The position numbers and the translations under genes were made by a program. 64,000 bases of DNA from Dipteris shenzhenensis (lineage: Eukaryota > Polypodiophyta > Polypodiopsida > Gleicheniales). Location of the stretch: NCBI GenBank assembly GCA_047967505.1, contig CM106540.1; one strand, given 5' to 3'. How positions within the stretch are numbered: position 1 is the first letter of the stretch; each line of letters opens with the position of its first letter. The notes under the pieces were generated by a model, which ran no database searches, had not been told where the DNA came from, and worked only from the letters and a program-made list of their open reading frames with translations. Positions 42,721 through 54,337 of this stretch are shown here, piece after piece.

Positions 42721-45373
42721 TTTACCCCTCCTGCTTCGAGAGTTCTCCTTGCTCAATCATTGCAGCCCATCTCTCATTTGAGTTTCTAGCACATGGTGCT
42801 TGTTTTGAAGCGCTCCTCTCCGGTCTACACTGCACGACGTGTTTGCTGAATACCTACGCAGTCTTGTGGAGTTTTAAGATGGCAGGGTTTAAGCCTTTAC
42901 AAACAAAGGGAAGGACTGGTATGTACAAGTGTGTATTGCTTGTGTAATAGAGGCAGTGCATATAATTATCCATCATGAATTGGCTAGGTTGAAGGTGCTG
43001 CACAAAATCCTTCTCCTTGTGGAAAGCTCTTTTCATAAACCCTCTCGCATTGAAAGACAGCCCACCTTCGTTACCTCATGCAGCTCATGCATCTTCTTGT
43101 TTGGCATTTCAACTACAAACTGGTGAGATCTATATCCATAAAGCCTAACTCCCTTGAGAGTTACTCTTTCTTTGACGGGAGCCTATCTAATGACTCTGAC
43201 CATCAATGTCTAGGGTTTGTCAGTATTCCCCATACTCGGTGCCTTTCAACTTTGTGTTCTTGCACACTTGGCTTAAAGATACGTTGAGTTTCAAGGGACC
43301 CCTTTACATTCATGTTCTTCCTCTTGTGCACTCTAGAAATTCCTCATCAATAATGACAATTACTGTCTCTTTTCTACTATAATTTTTCACCACTTCCATC
43401 CATGAGAAGGTCTCCTTTGCCTATGCTTCTAGTTTCAAGACACCTCTTTACGTTAATGTTCTTTCTCTTGTACACTCTAGAAATCTCCTCGTCAATAATG
43501 GCCACGATTGTCTTTGTTTTGCTATGGTTTTTCACCACCACCATCCATGAGGAGGCCTCCTTTGCCTATGCTTCCAATAAAGCTGTTCGTTAGGAAATGT
43601 TAAGTGTCCACGTCAAGCTCTTTTCTAAATTTTCTATCAATTTTGTGGAGTTCCTTTTCTCAACTCCTCAATTTCGGCTTTCAACATGATGAGTTTGACT
43701 TTTTCTACAATCCATTATCTTTACTCTTGTAAATTTTTATCACTTCACTAATATGCTTTCAAGGCATCCATGCCTTTGAAGCGTCCCTTTTTTAGCATTC
43801 GATTTTACCTCCCATTGCAAACATACACGCTCGTTTTCTTAAGCATCCATCCTCTTGACTATGTAAGTTGATGTCACCTCGTGCCACCCTTCCACCTCCA
43901 TCCAACCAAGACCTTTGGCTGGGCGATTGAAACAATGGAAAATATAATTCCAAAAATTCATCATCGCCAAACTTGATGGATTCTGAGAGGACTCTACGTA
44001 TCTATGTTATCATGATACCTAATGCCCTATTGGTATCCTAGATGAATCCGTGTATCATGGCTCTCTGTCGAAGCAACTAATACACACTAGCTGAATCCAA
44101 TACTCATCCAATAAAAACAAAACGCAATATGTCACTTTGACTTCATGATGGCCAACCAAACTCCAAACATTGTGCATCAGTTAAGCTAAGGTGTCCTACA
44201 ACAGTAATCTGGCACTCCGCCTACCACTCGACGGTTTGACCTTAATTAGGGTTTAGGATTTCTTATGAAACCTTGTGCTCCACTCTTCAAACACAACTTC
44301 CTTTCTCAACCAACGTGCATGGCTTCCTTTAAACTGTACTTGGAACTAGTCGAGTTACCCTCTAGAATCTCACTCTTCCCGTTTCCTATTTACATAAAGG
44401 CGTCTTGAAAAGAGACCATCTAATCTTCCAAATCCATAACTTTTCACGAAACATATGAGAGAGAGAGAAAGAGAGAGGAAGAGAATGTTATACCGTGTCA
44501 AAGATGTTTCAAAACATCGAACCATCTTAACAAAGAAGATTATCATGTCTTATGCAAGGTAAATACTTTTTGTGTAGTATAAAGGACTTTTGTTGATCAA
44601 GTCTTCAAACATATAAATTAGTTGTGGTTGTATGCGTTAAAGGTCTGAAGAAAGTGCCTAAAAATGTGCTTTCAGTGAAGCTATTCTCAGAACGATCTTT
44701 GTGGCACTTTTAATCCATAAAGCCAGTCATCCCATTGCTGTCCATATGTCAATCCATCCTTGTTCCTTAGCTAACGGATCTGACCGGTTGAGACATGTTT
44801 TTCCGGAACGTCTCTTCGAGTATACAAGCCCCAACGTTGTTCGTTCCGAGGATTGAAATAGATGCACCCAATTTCCACCTGCATTACTTGAGACAATGTA
44901 TGGGGCAAGTAACGAGCTTCAAAATCAAAACAAGTCCTTCACGGAATCCAGCCAAAGATCATAACAGACATAAACTCTAGTGAGTTAGGGTTTGAGAGAA
45001 TTGTCCGCTTCCCTTCCGCTAACAGAACCAGAGGCTATTTTCAAGTTCCAATGGCCGAAATTGGAGAAAGAGATCAGAACTTGAACGAGAAATAGAAAGT
45101 GGACAATGAATCGACACGAAAGTGTTTAGTTTTACATAGAAATCTCAAAGACAATGGCATAGGCCACGCCGCGAGAAGTTCCGCAACAGCTGGCCCAGCT
45201 AAAGCAATCGTTACGGTAAAGGCACAAGACTAGGTATTGATGTCAGGCCCAGATGCGGAAAGCACGAAGCCCAAGAATTCAAAAATGGGTGCACGAATCA
45301 TGAGACGATAATTCATCCACAGGGCTGAGGGAGCAAAGGAAAAGCTGCCGGAGTAAAGGAAAGCCGAACCAAC

Positions 45374-45706
45374 CTTAGGATTATCGTCCTCCTTGTGCAG
45401 AAGCTGGTGGAGGACATCGAGGCAATCCTGGTAGCGAAGCGCCTGGAAGAGGGAGGAAGCGTCACGGGCGAGGGAAGCGGTGGAGGACAAGGCGCGGGGG
45501 CCATCGGGGGGGGAAGGAGAGGAGGCTGAAAGAGGGGCAGCAGGAGATGCAGAAGCAGAAGCAGAAGCAGAAGCTACTGAGGAGGAGGATGAAGAAGAAG
45601 AAGAAGAAGATGAAGGTGCTGAAGAAGCTGAAGCTGATGCAGAGGAGGGAGGGGGGGGAGGGGGAGGGGGAGGAGAAGAGAGGGCTGCTGCATCCAGAGC
45701 TTCCAT
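45374..45706 (-). CDS. CNOT10: CNOT10-like exon 1 with start codon (111 codons)
   Basis: ATG at 45706 opens a low-complexity N-terminus (runs of Pro, Ser and Ala; about 65 residues). The conserved part follows: LSSTASLARDASSLFQALRY, then QDCLDVLHQLLHKEDDNPK, where CNOT10 homologues begin to align. The donor AAG|GT lies at 45374/45373. Repeated GCAGAA and GAAGAA triplets on the plus strand show that the Ser/Ala tract grew by codon slippage. The upstream sequence has no in-frame ATG, and the purine/pyrimidine-rich leader fits a 5' UTR of about 65 bases. Confidence 0.9.
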
Positions 45707-45795
45707 AGCTGCTGCCCTTTTGCTTTGTTTTCTCTGCTTTGCCTTTGCTTTGCTTCAGTGAAGATGATGAACAAAACATTCACTCATATACCTTG

Positions 45796-45803
45796 TTTTT
45801 ATA
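45796..45803 (-). promoter_or_regulatory. Candidate TATA box of CNOT10
   Basis: TATAAAAA on the minus strand, about 90 bases upstream of the start codon. It predicts transcription starting near 45770. Placement rests on spacing only. Confidence 0.4.
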
Positions 45804-46720
45804 TTACCCTGTTTTTTCTCCCCATCTCATTCATTTGCTCTTTTCCTTTTCACAAGGGGGAAGAAGGAAAAGAAACCAATTTCGCCTCTCCCTTTCCATG
45901 ACTCTCTCAACCTTTCACCTCTGCCTACGTTTTTTTTTTCCTCTGCTCGCACTGCCTCCTTGCAGAGAGTGCCATCGTCGAGGACTGAAACTCTCTTGTC
46001 AACTTCCTGGTGTTATCTCTTTGAAAAACTAACTCAGTTGTGTGCTTCGAACTGAGATCATCCTACAAAAAATGCCTCTTAATAGCCCAACTTTCTTTTT
46101 ATGCATCCAACAGCACTTGCTTTACCAGTGTACTAGGAGGCAGTGCTTCCTCTTTTGCATCCAAAAGCACTTGCTTTTACCACTATACTAGGAGGCAATG
46201 CTACCCACATGCACTTTTGCAATCTTGTTTCTAGTCAAGCTGAAACTTTGACTAATTTGCAACTTAAAGAGATGTTGTGTTTGATGAAGAAAGAATTTTC
46301 GACCAGTTTTTCCAATATACAAGAGCATACTCTAGTTCATCTTATGGATGAGATGTCCCTTGCAGGCATTGCTACTTGTCAATAGATGTTCTTTTATGAA
46401 AGTCTTTAAGGGATTTGTCCACCAAAGAGCACGTCCGAAAGGGTCTACAACACATGCGAGGGCTTGTTCATAAGTCTCTATTTTATGGCACTAGACCTCT
46501 AATAGATGTAGATCCTAAATCTCCAAGAGTATGGAGTGATGAGAATGACAATAAGATAACGGGTGAGGTGTTGCAAGGAAAAGGAAAAGAGAAAGTATGT
46601 TATTGTTTACTTTTGCGTGTAACATGCCACTGTGTCTAGTCTAGCTCTGTCTCCCATGTCACCGTTACCTCCTGCTATTTGATCTCTCTCTCTTTATGTC
46701 ATTACATCTCGATAAAGTAG
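45804..46720. other. Upstream flank of CNOT10, no gene
   Basis: Contains a tandem duplication of about 55 bp (separate entry). An open frame at 46415-46639 has no recognised domain. Confidence 0.5.
46096..46206. repeat. Tandem duplication of about 55 bp
   Basis: Copies 46096-46150 and 46151-46206 share GCATCCAA.AGCACTTGCTTT, ACTAGGAGGCA and TGCT.CC, at roughly 85% identity by eye. Confidence 0.8.
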
Positions 46721-48400
46721 AGGCTGATGTAGAATGTTCATGAGAATGGATCAACCAATTGGTCCAAACCCATGTCCCTCTTGGAAAGGTAGTGTAATCA
46801 TCCATCAGTCTCATAGTAGAATAGGCATGTACATAGAAAATGCTCCTTTGTCTCCACCTCCTATAGTGTGCATAGCCTCAAATCCACTACTCTCTAGGTA
46901 TGCCTCTAGCTCTCCCTGTCTCAATCCTCAATTGGTGAGACAAGACCCATAGTTGTCAAATGGCAATCCTTGGTGCATGTGAGACTTCTCTGTCCTTAGA
47001 TACTCTCTCAAAGTAATCATTATAGAATTGGAGCTTGGTTGGGGAATTCTTGGCCCCTCCCAAGTCTTTGATGTATTAGGTCCAACCGTATGATACAGTT
47101 GATCTCATCTCATATTTAGAAGGTGGGCACCCAAACTGTATTGAAATGACAAAAGTCGATCCTTGTGCTAACCCCTCTGTTTGCTAGTCGCCTAGATGAC
47201 TCTAATGCCGTCCTTAGGAGTCTCCAGCAAATCTGATGAAGATATGTAATTGTCTAAAAAATAGCATCAATTTGGAGTGTCATCATGGCAAACTCTACCT
47301 ATACTATCTATGAGGGATTGAGGGCTTGCATATGAGACCCCATAACCACCTATGCCCTCTCAAATCTCCTTTACTTGTTATCACTCCGCCAGAAGGGTGC
47401 TACATACATGGCCATCGGCTTCACCAAGTATCAAACAACCATCCCTTCATTGAGGGGGGATACTAGAAATGTGCCTAAAAGCATTGCTGCTCTAGTCAAA
47501 TTAGAGCTTTGATTGCTTGTAAGACGTCCCCTCATTGTGAATATTGGTCCTATGAACACTGCCCTTGGTAAGTGTAGCACCACATGATCTCCATCGGCAC
47601 CCCTAGTAAGTGAAACTATGTCGATCCAATATTGCCCGTGAGGTGTTGGTAACTTATCAAAGGTTGACAGTAAAGTCTCTCTCCTTGCAAAACACCTTTA
47701 GGGCCTCTAGATGTCTTTTTAAGCCTCCTACCGAGGAGAACATGGGATGATATGATCTGCACATAACAATATATGTATCATCAAGCCAGCAAACAATAAT
47801 CCCTCAACTCCAAGGCAATCAATAAATATCATGATCTCGTCAATGTAGAGCCTAAAAAGTACTCTCCCTTTGATGGAGTCATAGAGACTCATCACCCCCA
47901 AGTCATGACTCTGGGATCTGTATCTTCTAAAGTCTCCGTATCATATGTGATCATGGAATTGTGTCAAAATCCCTCAAAAGTTTGCAAAGCAAGCGTTACC
48001 TTTCTAGGATATTGATCTCCCCTCCTTTATGATGCCTCATAGAGTGAAGACGTGGTCTAGAGTACTGTGTTGTCTCTAGAACCTAGCATGTCCCAAAGTC
48101 CGCTACATCTATGCCTCTGTGAAGGTGCTAAGACATCTCTCTAGTACAAACCTATATATCTTGGCCAATGTGTGTCCAATCCTAATAGTGTAGTAGTTCC
48201 CAGTATCCATGGGGTCCCTTGCTTTATGTATTAGTAATATGGTGGTGGTACTCTAAGCAAGGGAAGTTGTGGCACACAGCATGATTGAACATTTATGCTA
48301 GGATTGGGCCAATGCCACCTTCCCATGTGCGAAGTGTTTTGTCCATAGTGTCGTAGGATCTTTTGTTATAGACTCAACATCATGCAACCCATACATTCCA
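46720..48400 (-). pseudogene. Heavily decayed LINE reverse transcriptase
   Basis: Minus-strand translation around 48080-48260 gives DPMDTGNYYTIRIGHTLAKI, then YRFVLERCLSTFTEA and, after stops, STLDHVFTL and GIIKEGR. These are the N-terminal RT landmarks of LINEs and parallel those of the element at 25440. Farther left, GVMSLYDSIKGRV and LYIDEIMIFIDCLGVEG (47800-47900), WLFDTW (47420) and KPSIPH mark the palm and thumb. More than a dozen stops break it. It is an old copy of a different subfamily from the 25440 element. Confidence 0.75.
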
Positions 48401-48738
48401 TGTGGTAAAGAAGGTGGATATGGTAGGCTTGGGCAAGGAGGACATATTGGGTGGTGCCTAGACGATCATCATAGAGACATGTGGCATATGTGTGCCAGAT
48501 TGTCGAGTTCGTGATGGGGATGGATGTCTTCCCCTCTAATCGAAGCCCCCATGCAATGGGGTCTCCTCCTCAAAAAAAGAGAAGCACCTCTTCAAGCCTA
48601 TGTGAGAGGAAAGCCCATTGCTTATGGTGTGTAAGGTGGCATGAGATCTGTTGTGCCTCAGTCAAATGCCCCAAAGTGTTTGCTTGTATATGAGGTGGGG
48701 CATGCTGAGTTCTAGGGCATATTTCTAGTTGTGGTGAA

Positions 48739-49165
48739 GTCATGCATGGGAATGATTTGGAGGCAGCATCTTGAAGCACTGAGATAAGAGTGTTTGAGGC
48801 ATGGGCAAGGTTTGCATAATCTCCAAGGAGGTCAATAGATCATTAGATAGGTGGCACTCATAGACCGCATCAAGGGCATGGTCAAAGTGTGCATGGACAT
48901 GGGTGTTGGTAAGGATGTGGGATCTTAGTCTATGCACTTAGAATCAAACCATGAATTCTAAGGCATCTTTCCAACTAGGGGGCTTACTATGGATTGATTC
49001 GTGCATGGGAATGATCTAGAGGTAGCATCATTAACCACTAATGCAAGAGTGTGTGAGGCAGGGGCTTCAATGGAGGTCAATATCTCATGAGAAAGGTGGC
49101 TCTCATAGATTGCATTAAGGGCATGATTAAAGTGTATGTGGACATGGTGGTGGCAGGAGAATCGG
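48739..49165. repeat. Direct repeat, two diverged copies about 258 bp apart
   Basis: Copy 1 is 48739-48925 and copy 2 is 48998-49165. Both contain GCATGGGAATGAT, AGAGTGT.TGAGGCA, GGAGGTCAATA and GGGCATG.T.AAAGTGT. Position next to the LINE remnant suggests they may be part of it, but no coding function is recognised. Confidence 0.75.
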
Positions 49166-49259
49166 GGCCTAAGGAGTGACTTTAAGTTCTTTTCCCCTTC
49201 CCTAACACTATATAAAAAATTGATTGAGTTCATAAACTCTCCCAAACACATAGTAGATT

Positions 49260-51397
49260 ACATCATCATGTTTTACTTTGTTGGCATGCTTTAATCTCTT
49301 ATATCTTCTCTTTTGGTGTTTACCTTGAACCATTTAAATTGAGTACAAATGCAATATTGGACCTCCATTGATATCATGGACCATTTTGGTCCTTCATCCA
49401 TATTAATTAATCTTTCATTTGTTTTCCTTCTTTAAAGGTCTCACACATGTAACCCTAAACCTAAAGCTCCACCTTGAACATTTATAATATGCAAATCCCT
49501 TGTTTGCACTTAGAAAAGACTAAGAAACACTCATTTTGTAGAACCCTCATTTTTTGTGCCTAAACCTAATGCAAATATTAAACATTTTCATGATGTTGGG
49601 AAATATTCAAATCGACTTGAAAATGATGCTAATATGTAGTTAAGTGCTTGAAGTCTAGGTTCAAATCTAGCTCCAATTTCGGCTCAAATTGTTGAAGTTA
49701 TTATCTCTAACAGATTGGAAATTTCTAACACAAAGAGGGTCTTGGCTTAAGTAATTGCTATGAATGGTCTTCATCTTTAGGTAGCTAGACCCAACTAGAT
49801 AAGATCTATTAATGAAGTAGGGTGCCATTATTAGCTTAACTAATGCAAGGTAGCTAGGTTAAGTGAAACTATTTGATCTTAACTTAATTAGGATTAGTTA
49901 TCATCATCTTTATCTTACCAAGTTCAAGGCAGCCAGCGATGATGCAGTAGATAAGAATTAATGATGATGTGGTGGTTCCCATATGTCCTTCAATGAGTCA
50001 TGCCATGTCTCACTTCATGATGATTGATGATGTAGAAGGCCATATACCAAATGGAAATTTTGATAGAGGTGCCACACGTGGACCAAGAGCCCTAGGATGT
50101 CCTAAATAGAGATAAGACTAATCAAAAATACCTTAGTTGTTAGATTGAGGCTTCTTCTCCATTTTTAACAAAAATGTTTTTTCTTTCCTCTTTTGTTATG
50201 ACTCAACCTTACGAAGAGGGGCATTTGAATAGGATAGCCAAAACTGTTGATCGTGGAGGGAGAGGATTTGAGTTGTGGCATTATAGAACATTTGCCTCTA
50301 GGTTAGGCATAGGGTATTGACATCAGGCGTGGGCATCCCATGTAGTTTTATATTTACACAGGTAGCAATTATGGGAACATGGGGTGGAAGCCCCTCTATC
50401 ATCACTTGGGTACAAATGCATGGGAAGAGGTCCTTGTGTCCTTCGCACAAATGCCTAGAGGTTCCATGTCCTTTTCCCCCATTAATATCTATGTCCCCCT
50501 CCCCTTATAGTGCATCCAAATTCTGTACCCTTATTTTCATTATGCAATAGCCCCGCTCTCTTCCATGATCCATCCCTCAATTAATGTTAATGGATTTTAT
50601 TTTTTGTTTGATTAAGGGCAGATACCTACACATGACATGCTACACATTTATATCTATTAAGATGTAGTATATGGTAAAATTAGGAAACTCTAATAAGTAA
50701 CATAAAAGAGAATGGTACAAAGGTGTTTAATATTGATACCTTATATGTACCCATTTGGAGGTCTAGATTAATGTATATGAAATCCTCCAATTGCTACCTA
50801 TATAAAGATTGGTGAGTTTGTAGCACCCCTCAATAGTTAAAAAAAACTTTTAGATAATCACGCTCGTAAATTGTTTCATGCTTCCAAGTGTATGGCATAT
50901 GGTACCATGGTTCCAACTTTCTAGGTTGCTTTTATAGGGGATGTGGTGTTTGTGAGCAAAAAGACTTAAAACTATTAAAAAATAATATATTAACATAATT
51001 GTTGATGCTATATTTTCATTTAATTTATATCTTACATGACCCATTTGGATATAAGATACAAAACCTCAAAGCCTTAAAACAATTTAGCATAAGCTCACAT
51101 TAGTGAGCTCTACTTTTAGCCTTGCTTTGCAAGCCATATATTTATAGCCACAACATGATATGTCTTCATCTAAGATGTCAAATCATTATCATTAGAGATC
51201 CAAGGCTTTTCTTGTGAACATTCTTGAAAATCAAATATGATAACCTTGGCAATTACCCACCCATGCATGTTTCTTCCCAAAGCATAATAAATGCACATTA
51301 TATTCATTAAGTTAGGGTTTCTCCACCCCTATTACTTTCCTTTGTACCACTAGCCTTACTAAATAACAATCTATAAGAGATTACAAAGATATGGTGT
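49260..51397. other. AT-rich intergenic DNA, no gene
   Basis: No coding sequence, RNA gene or element end is recognised in this 2.1-kb stretch up to the copia LTR. Confidence 0.5.
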
Positions 51398-51555
51398 TGT
51401 AGGCATAAAGTCAACCTTATGGTTGACCAGTAGTACTTGGGTACTATATATACCAAGTACTTGTATTGTTTCATTTGAACATTTCTATTGGAGCCTTCTT
51501 GTGTGTGCACTCTTGCTCACTTGTGTTCACAACCTGTCTCCACTTTGTTCCTACA
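51398..51555 (+). repeat. 5' LTR of copia element 4
   Basis: 158 bp with 6-bp inverted ends TGTAGG...CCTACA. A TATATATA box (51445-51452) sits in the loop of an AGTACTTGG/CCAAGTACT inverted repeat. Upstream lies a perfect GTCAACC/GGTTGAC hairpin with a 4-base loop (51410-51427). Confidence 0.85.
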
Positions 51556-51557
51556 TT

Positions 51558-51569
51558 TGGTATCAGAGC
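51558..51569 (+). promoter_or_regulatory. Primer-binding site of copia element 4
   Basis: TGGTATCAGAGC, two bases after the LTR end; complementary to plant initiator tRNA-Met. Confidence 0.92.
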
Positions 51570-51966
51570 ACTTCCATCTCTAGAGCCCATTCTCGCGCTT
51601 GCTTCTAGACACCCGCAAGCTTGGTGCTCCAGTGTGCGTTCCTGGTTCTCACATTCAGCTCTCCAACTTTCATTTGAGGTAGCTCCAACAGTCTAGCGGT
51701 TGTTTTTTGACCTTTTGAGGTCTGATTTCAACGTTTTTCAAAATTTCTAAGTTGCCCGCATACAAACAAGCATGTCCCACACCATTTCAAGCGATTTAAA
51801 AAAAAAAAAATCCAGGAAAAGAAACAAATGTATTAGATTAAATACGTGTTCCGTCCTGTGATAACAACTCAAAACCTGTATCTGAATAGTACAACCTTAA
51901 CTCAATGCCCACACAAAATGGCACCTTGCTCAGAGAATGTATTGCGTCGACGATCATGACAACTCA
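51570..51966 (+). other. Leader of copia element 4 and junction to RPL12 sequence
   Basis: The region after the primer site has no gag. An A-run of 13 lies at 51798-51810. The junction between element leader and the RPL12 3' untranslated part must lie within this stretch, probably between 51790 and 51960. Confidence 0.5.
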
Positions 51967-52488
51967 CTACTTTCCCCGTTCACTATTAGCTGCTTCTAGA
52001 ATCTCAACTTCCCCATCGTCGATCTCTTTCTGTAAATCCTTTGGATCCTTCCCGTTGACCGTGCAGCCAACAGAGACACAAGTCCCCAAGATCTCTTTCA
52101 CGGAGCTTGCAAGGTTCTTGGCCATGGATCACGGCCTCATGATTTTAGCAGCCTCAATCACGTCGTCCAGAGAGATATTCCCACTGTGCTTGATATTCTT
52201 TGTCTTCTTACGATCTCTCTCTAGTTCTTTCAGCGCCTTGATGACCAGAGTAACAGCACTGGGCACGACGACAACCTTAGCCTACCGGTGCTGGACAGTG
52301 AGCTTGACAATAACACGGAGGCCCTTCCAATCCTTGGCAGTCTCCTTGGTGATGTCTTTGCCGACCTTCTTAGGGGAGAGGCCGAGGGGGCCGATTTTGG
52401 GGGCCAAGGAGGAAGCAACACCAACTTCACCACAAGTGACGTGGAGGAAGACCTCAAGGATTTGGGAGGGGTCCAATTTGGGAGGCAT
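51967..52488 (-). pseudogene. RPL12: RPL12 (60S ribosomal protein L12/uL11) retrocopy, antisense inside a copia element
   Basis: The minus strand encodes a full-length uL11 family protein without introns, 173 codons including two internal stops. It starts [20 protein letters not shown], continues [20 protein letters not shown] and [13 protein letters not shown], then [48 protein letters not shown] and [20 protein letters not shown] lies at about 52282 (usually a glutamine codon) and a TGA at about 52130. uL11 forms the base of the ribosomal stalk. About 70 bases resembling a 5' leader precede the ATG. The copy sits where gag and protease should be in copia element 4, in the opposite orientation. 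It is therefore a captured cellular cDNA, not the working gene. Confidence 0.93.
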
Positions 52489-52599
52489 GGTGGAGAGGAG
52501 AGGGGTAGAAGCAGGGGGGAGCGGCTATGGAGCTCGCAGTAGAACCCCTCCTGAGGCTATGGAGGAAAAAAACCTACAGACAACTGTACGGACAAAACA

Positions 52600-54337
52600 A
52601 GGCAAGAATTGGGTCAAGGCAACCAGAGTGTTGCAGATAGTGCACAATTATGTATGTGGCCCCATGACTATTCCCACGCATAGAGGAGCAAGGTACTTTG
52701 TGACCTTTTTAGAAGACTTCTCCAGGTTCACATGGCTTTTTCTCATGAAGGAAAAATCTGAGGTATTCTATTGGTTTTAGGAGTTCAAAGCTATGGCTAA
52801 GAACCAAACCAATTCTAGAATTGGAACACTCAACTCAGATAGAGGCGGAGAGTACATGTCACATGCATTCTAGGGATTTTAGAAGCAACATGGGATTAAA
52901 CATCACTTGACATGCCCTTACACACCACAACAGAATCCACTGCCTGAGAGGAAGAATCGTACTCTCATGGAGATGATGAGATGCATGTTGAAATTCAAGA
53001 GAGTCTCAAAAGCTTTTTGGGGGAAAGAAGTTGTGACAGCCACTTATATTTAGAACAGATGCCCTACCAAAGCTTTGGTTAATGTGACTCCATTTGAGGC
53101 TTTGTATGGCTTTAAGCCAAAGGTTAGTCATTTCAGAGTTTTTGGCTCAGTGGCATATGCTTTGGTTCTAGATGCACATCGGACAAAGCTTGATGACAAG
53201 AGTGTCAAATGCATATAGCACTAAAAGCAAGGGATTTAGGCTTTATAATCCCGCTACCAGGAAGGTAATAATCAGCAAAGATGTTCTCTTTGTTGAGAAT
53301 GAGTGCATGCAGGCCGCTAGTGCAGACTTGCCACCATACGATGACACCCCTTTGGACATCATCCAGTTTGAGGATGATGAAATGGAGTCTCTTGATGCTT
53401 CCCCTTCTACTTCTCATAGTTCAGATGGCTTGCACATGTTGAGGATGGCTCTTCCTCAAATGTTTCAGATTTGCAGCCAATTAATGAGAATAGACTGCCT
53501 CATGTTTGGAGGTATTATCAACATCGTGAGGTCACTAAAGATGTTGATGTAGCCTCAAGTGGTATAGCAGAGAAATCTATTCCACGTTGGGCAAGGTTGA
53601 CCATTCAAGATGCCAAGGATCAGCCTACTTTGGGGAAAACCAGGGCCAGCACTCAGAAAAATCAGAAAAAGGTCAATTTTGCTTTGATGACCTCAGTGAT
53701 GGAAGCTGAAAATGAGCCTCAGAGCTTCAAGGATGCTTAGCATAATCCGGCATGGCAAAAAGCTATGGAAGCTGAGATTAAATCCATTGAGAAGAATGCC
53801 ACATGGGACTTGGTTGATGCGCCAATTGGGAAAACTGTGGTTGGCACAAAATGGATTTATAAGGTGAAATACCATTCAGATGGCACAATTGAGAAATACA
53901 AAGCCCGTTTGGTTGCCAAGGGGTATGCACAAGAGGAGGGGATAGATTATGAGGAGTCTTTTGCTCCAGTGGCCAAGATGACCACCATTCGTTCTGTCAT
54001 CTCTCTTGCTACGTTTTATGGTTGGTCAGTGTACCAGATGGATGTCAAGACCGCTTTCCTCACTGGAGATCTTAAAGAGGAGGTCTATGTACATTAGCCC
54101 CAAGGTTTTGAGGTGAAGGGACAAGAGCACAAGGTATGCAAGCTCAGGAAGGCTCTATATGGGCTGAAGCAAGCACCTCGTGTGTGGTATCAGAAGATAC
54201 ATCAGTTTTTGCTATCCTAGGGCTTCGTAAACACTCATACACAGCCAAATCTGTATGTTCTGCAGCAAAAATCAGAATTGGTCATGTTGGTACTATATGT
54301 GGATGACATCATACTCACTAGCAGTGATTTGCCCAAT
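52600..54337 (+). pseudogene. Copia element 4: integrase and RT, truncated
   Basis: After the RPL12 segment the integrase starts at VLQIVHNYVCGPM and continues RYFVTFLEDFSRFTWLFLMK, LNSDRGGEYMS, CPYTPQQNPLPERKNRTLME and HFRVFGSVAYA. A linker with frameshifts (53170-53740) leads to [53 protein letters not shown] and YVDDIILTSSD (about 54300). Numerous stops occur. At 54338 it stops abruptly, and minus-strand integrase of another copia family begins. RNase H and the 3' LTR are missing. Confidence 0.9.

Larger units (their letters stand above)
39718..45373 (-). other. CNOT10 intron 1 (about 5.6 kb)
   Basis: Donor AAG|GT at 45373-45372, acceptor at 39718-39720. It holds no intact element. A degenerate repeat (AGATGAATCC...CATCCTCTAAAAACACAA...AACTCCATCA.ACATAGCA.GGACTAGCTACA) occurs at 40735-40870 and 41892-41975, with a weaker copy near 44090. 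An LTR-like stretch is at 42150-42720. Confidence 0.8.

Noticed and set aside
45480-45761. Plus-strand open frame rich in Glu/Ala opposite CNOT10 exon 1
   Set aside because: It is the antisense shadow of the Ser/Ala/Pro-coding triplet repeat; no conserved domain.
51905-52780. Long plus-strand open frame of 291 codons
   Set aside because: Most of it is the reverse complement of the RPL12 retrocopy; only its last part (from about 52600) is real copia integrase.
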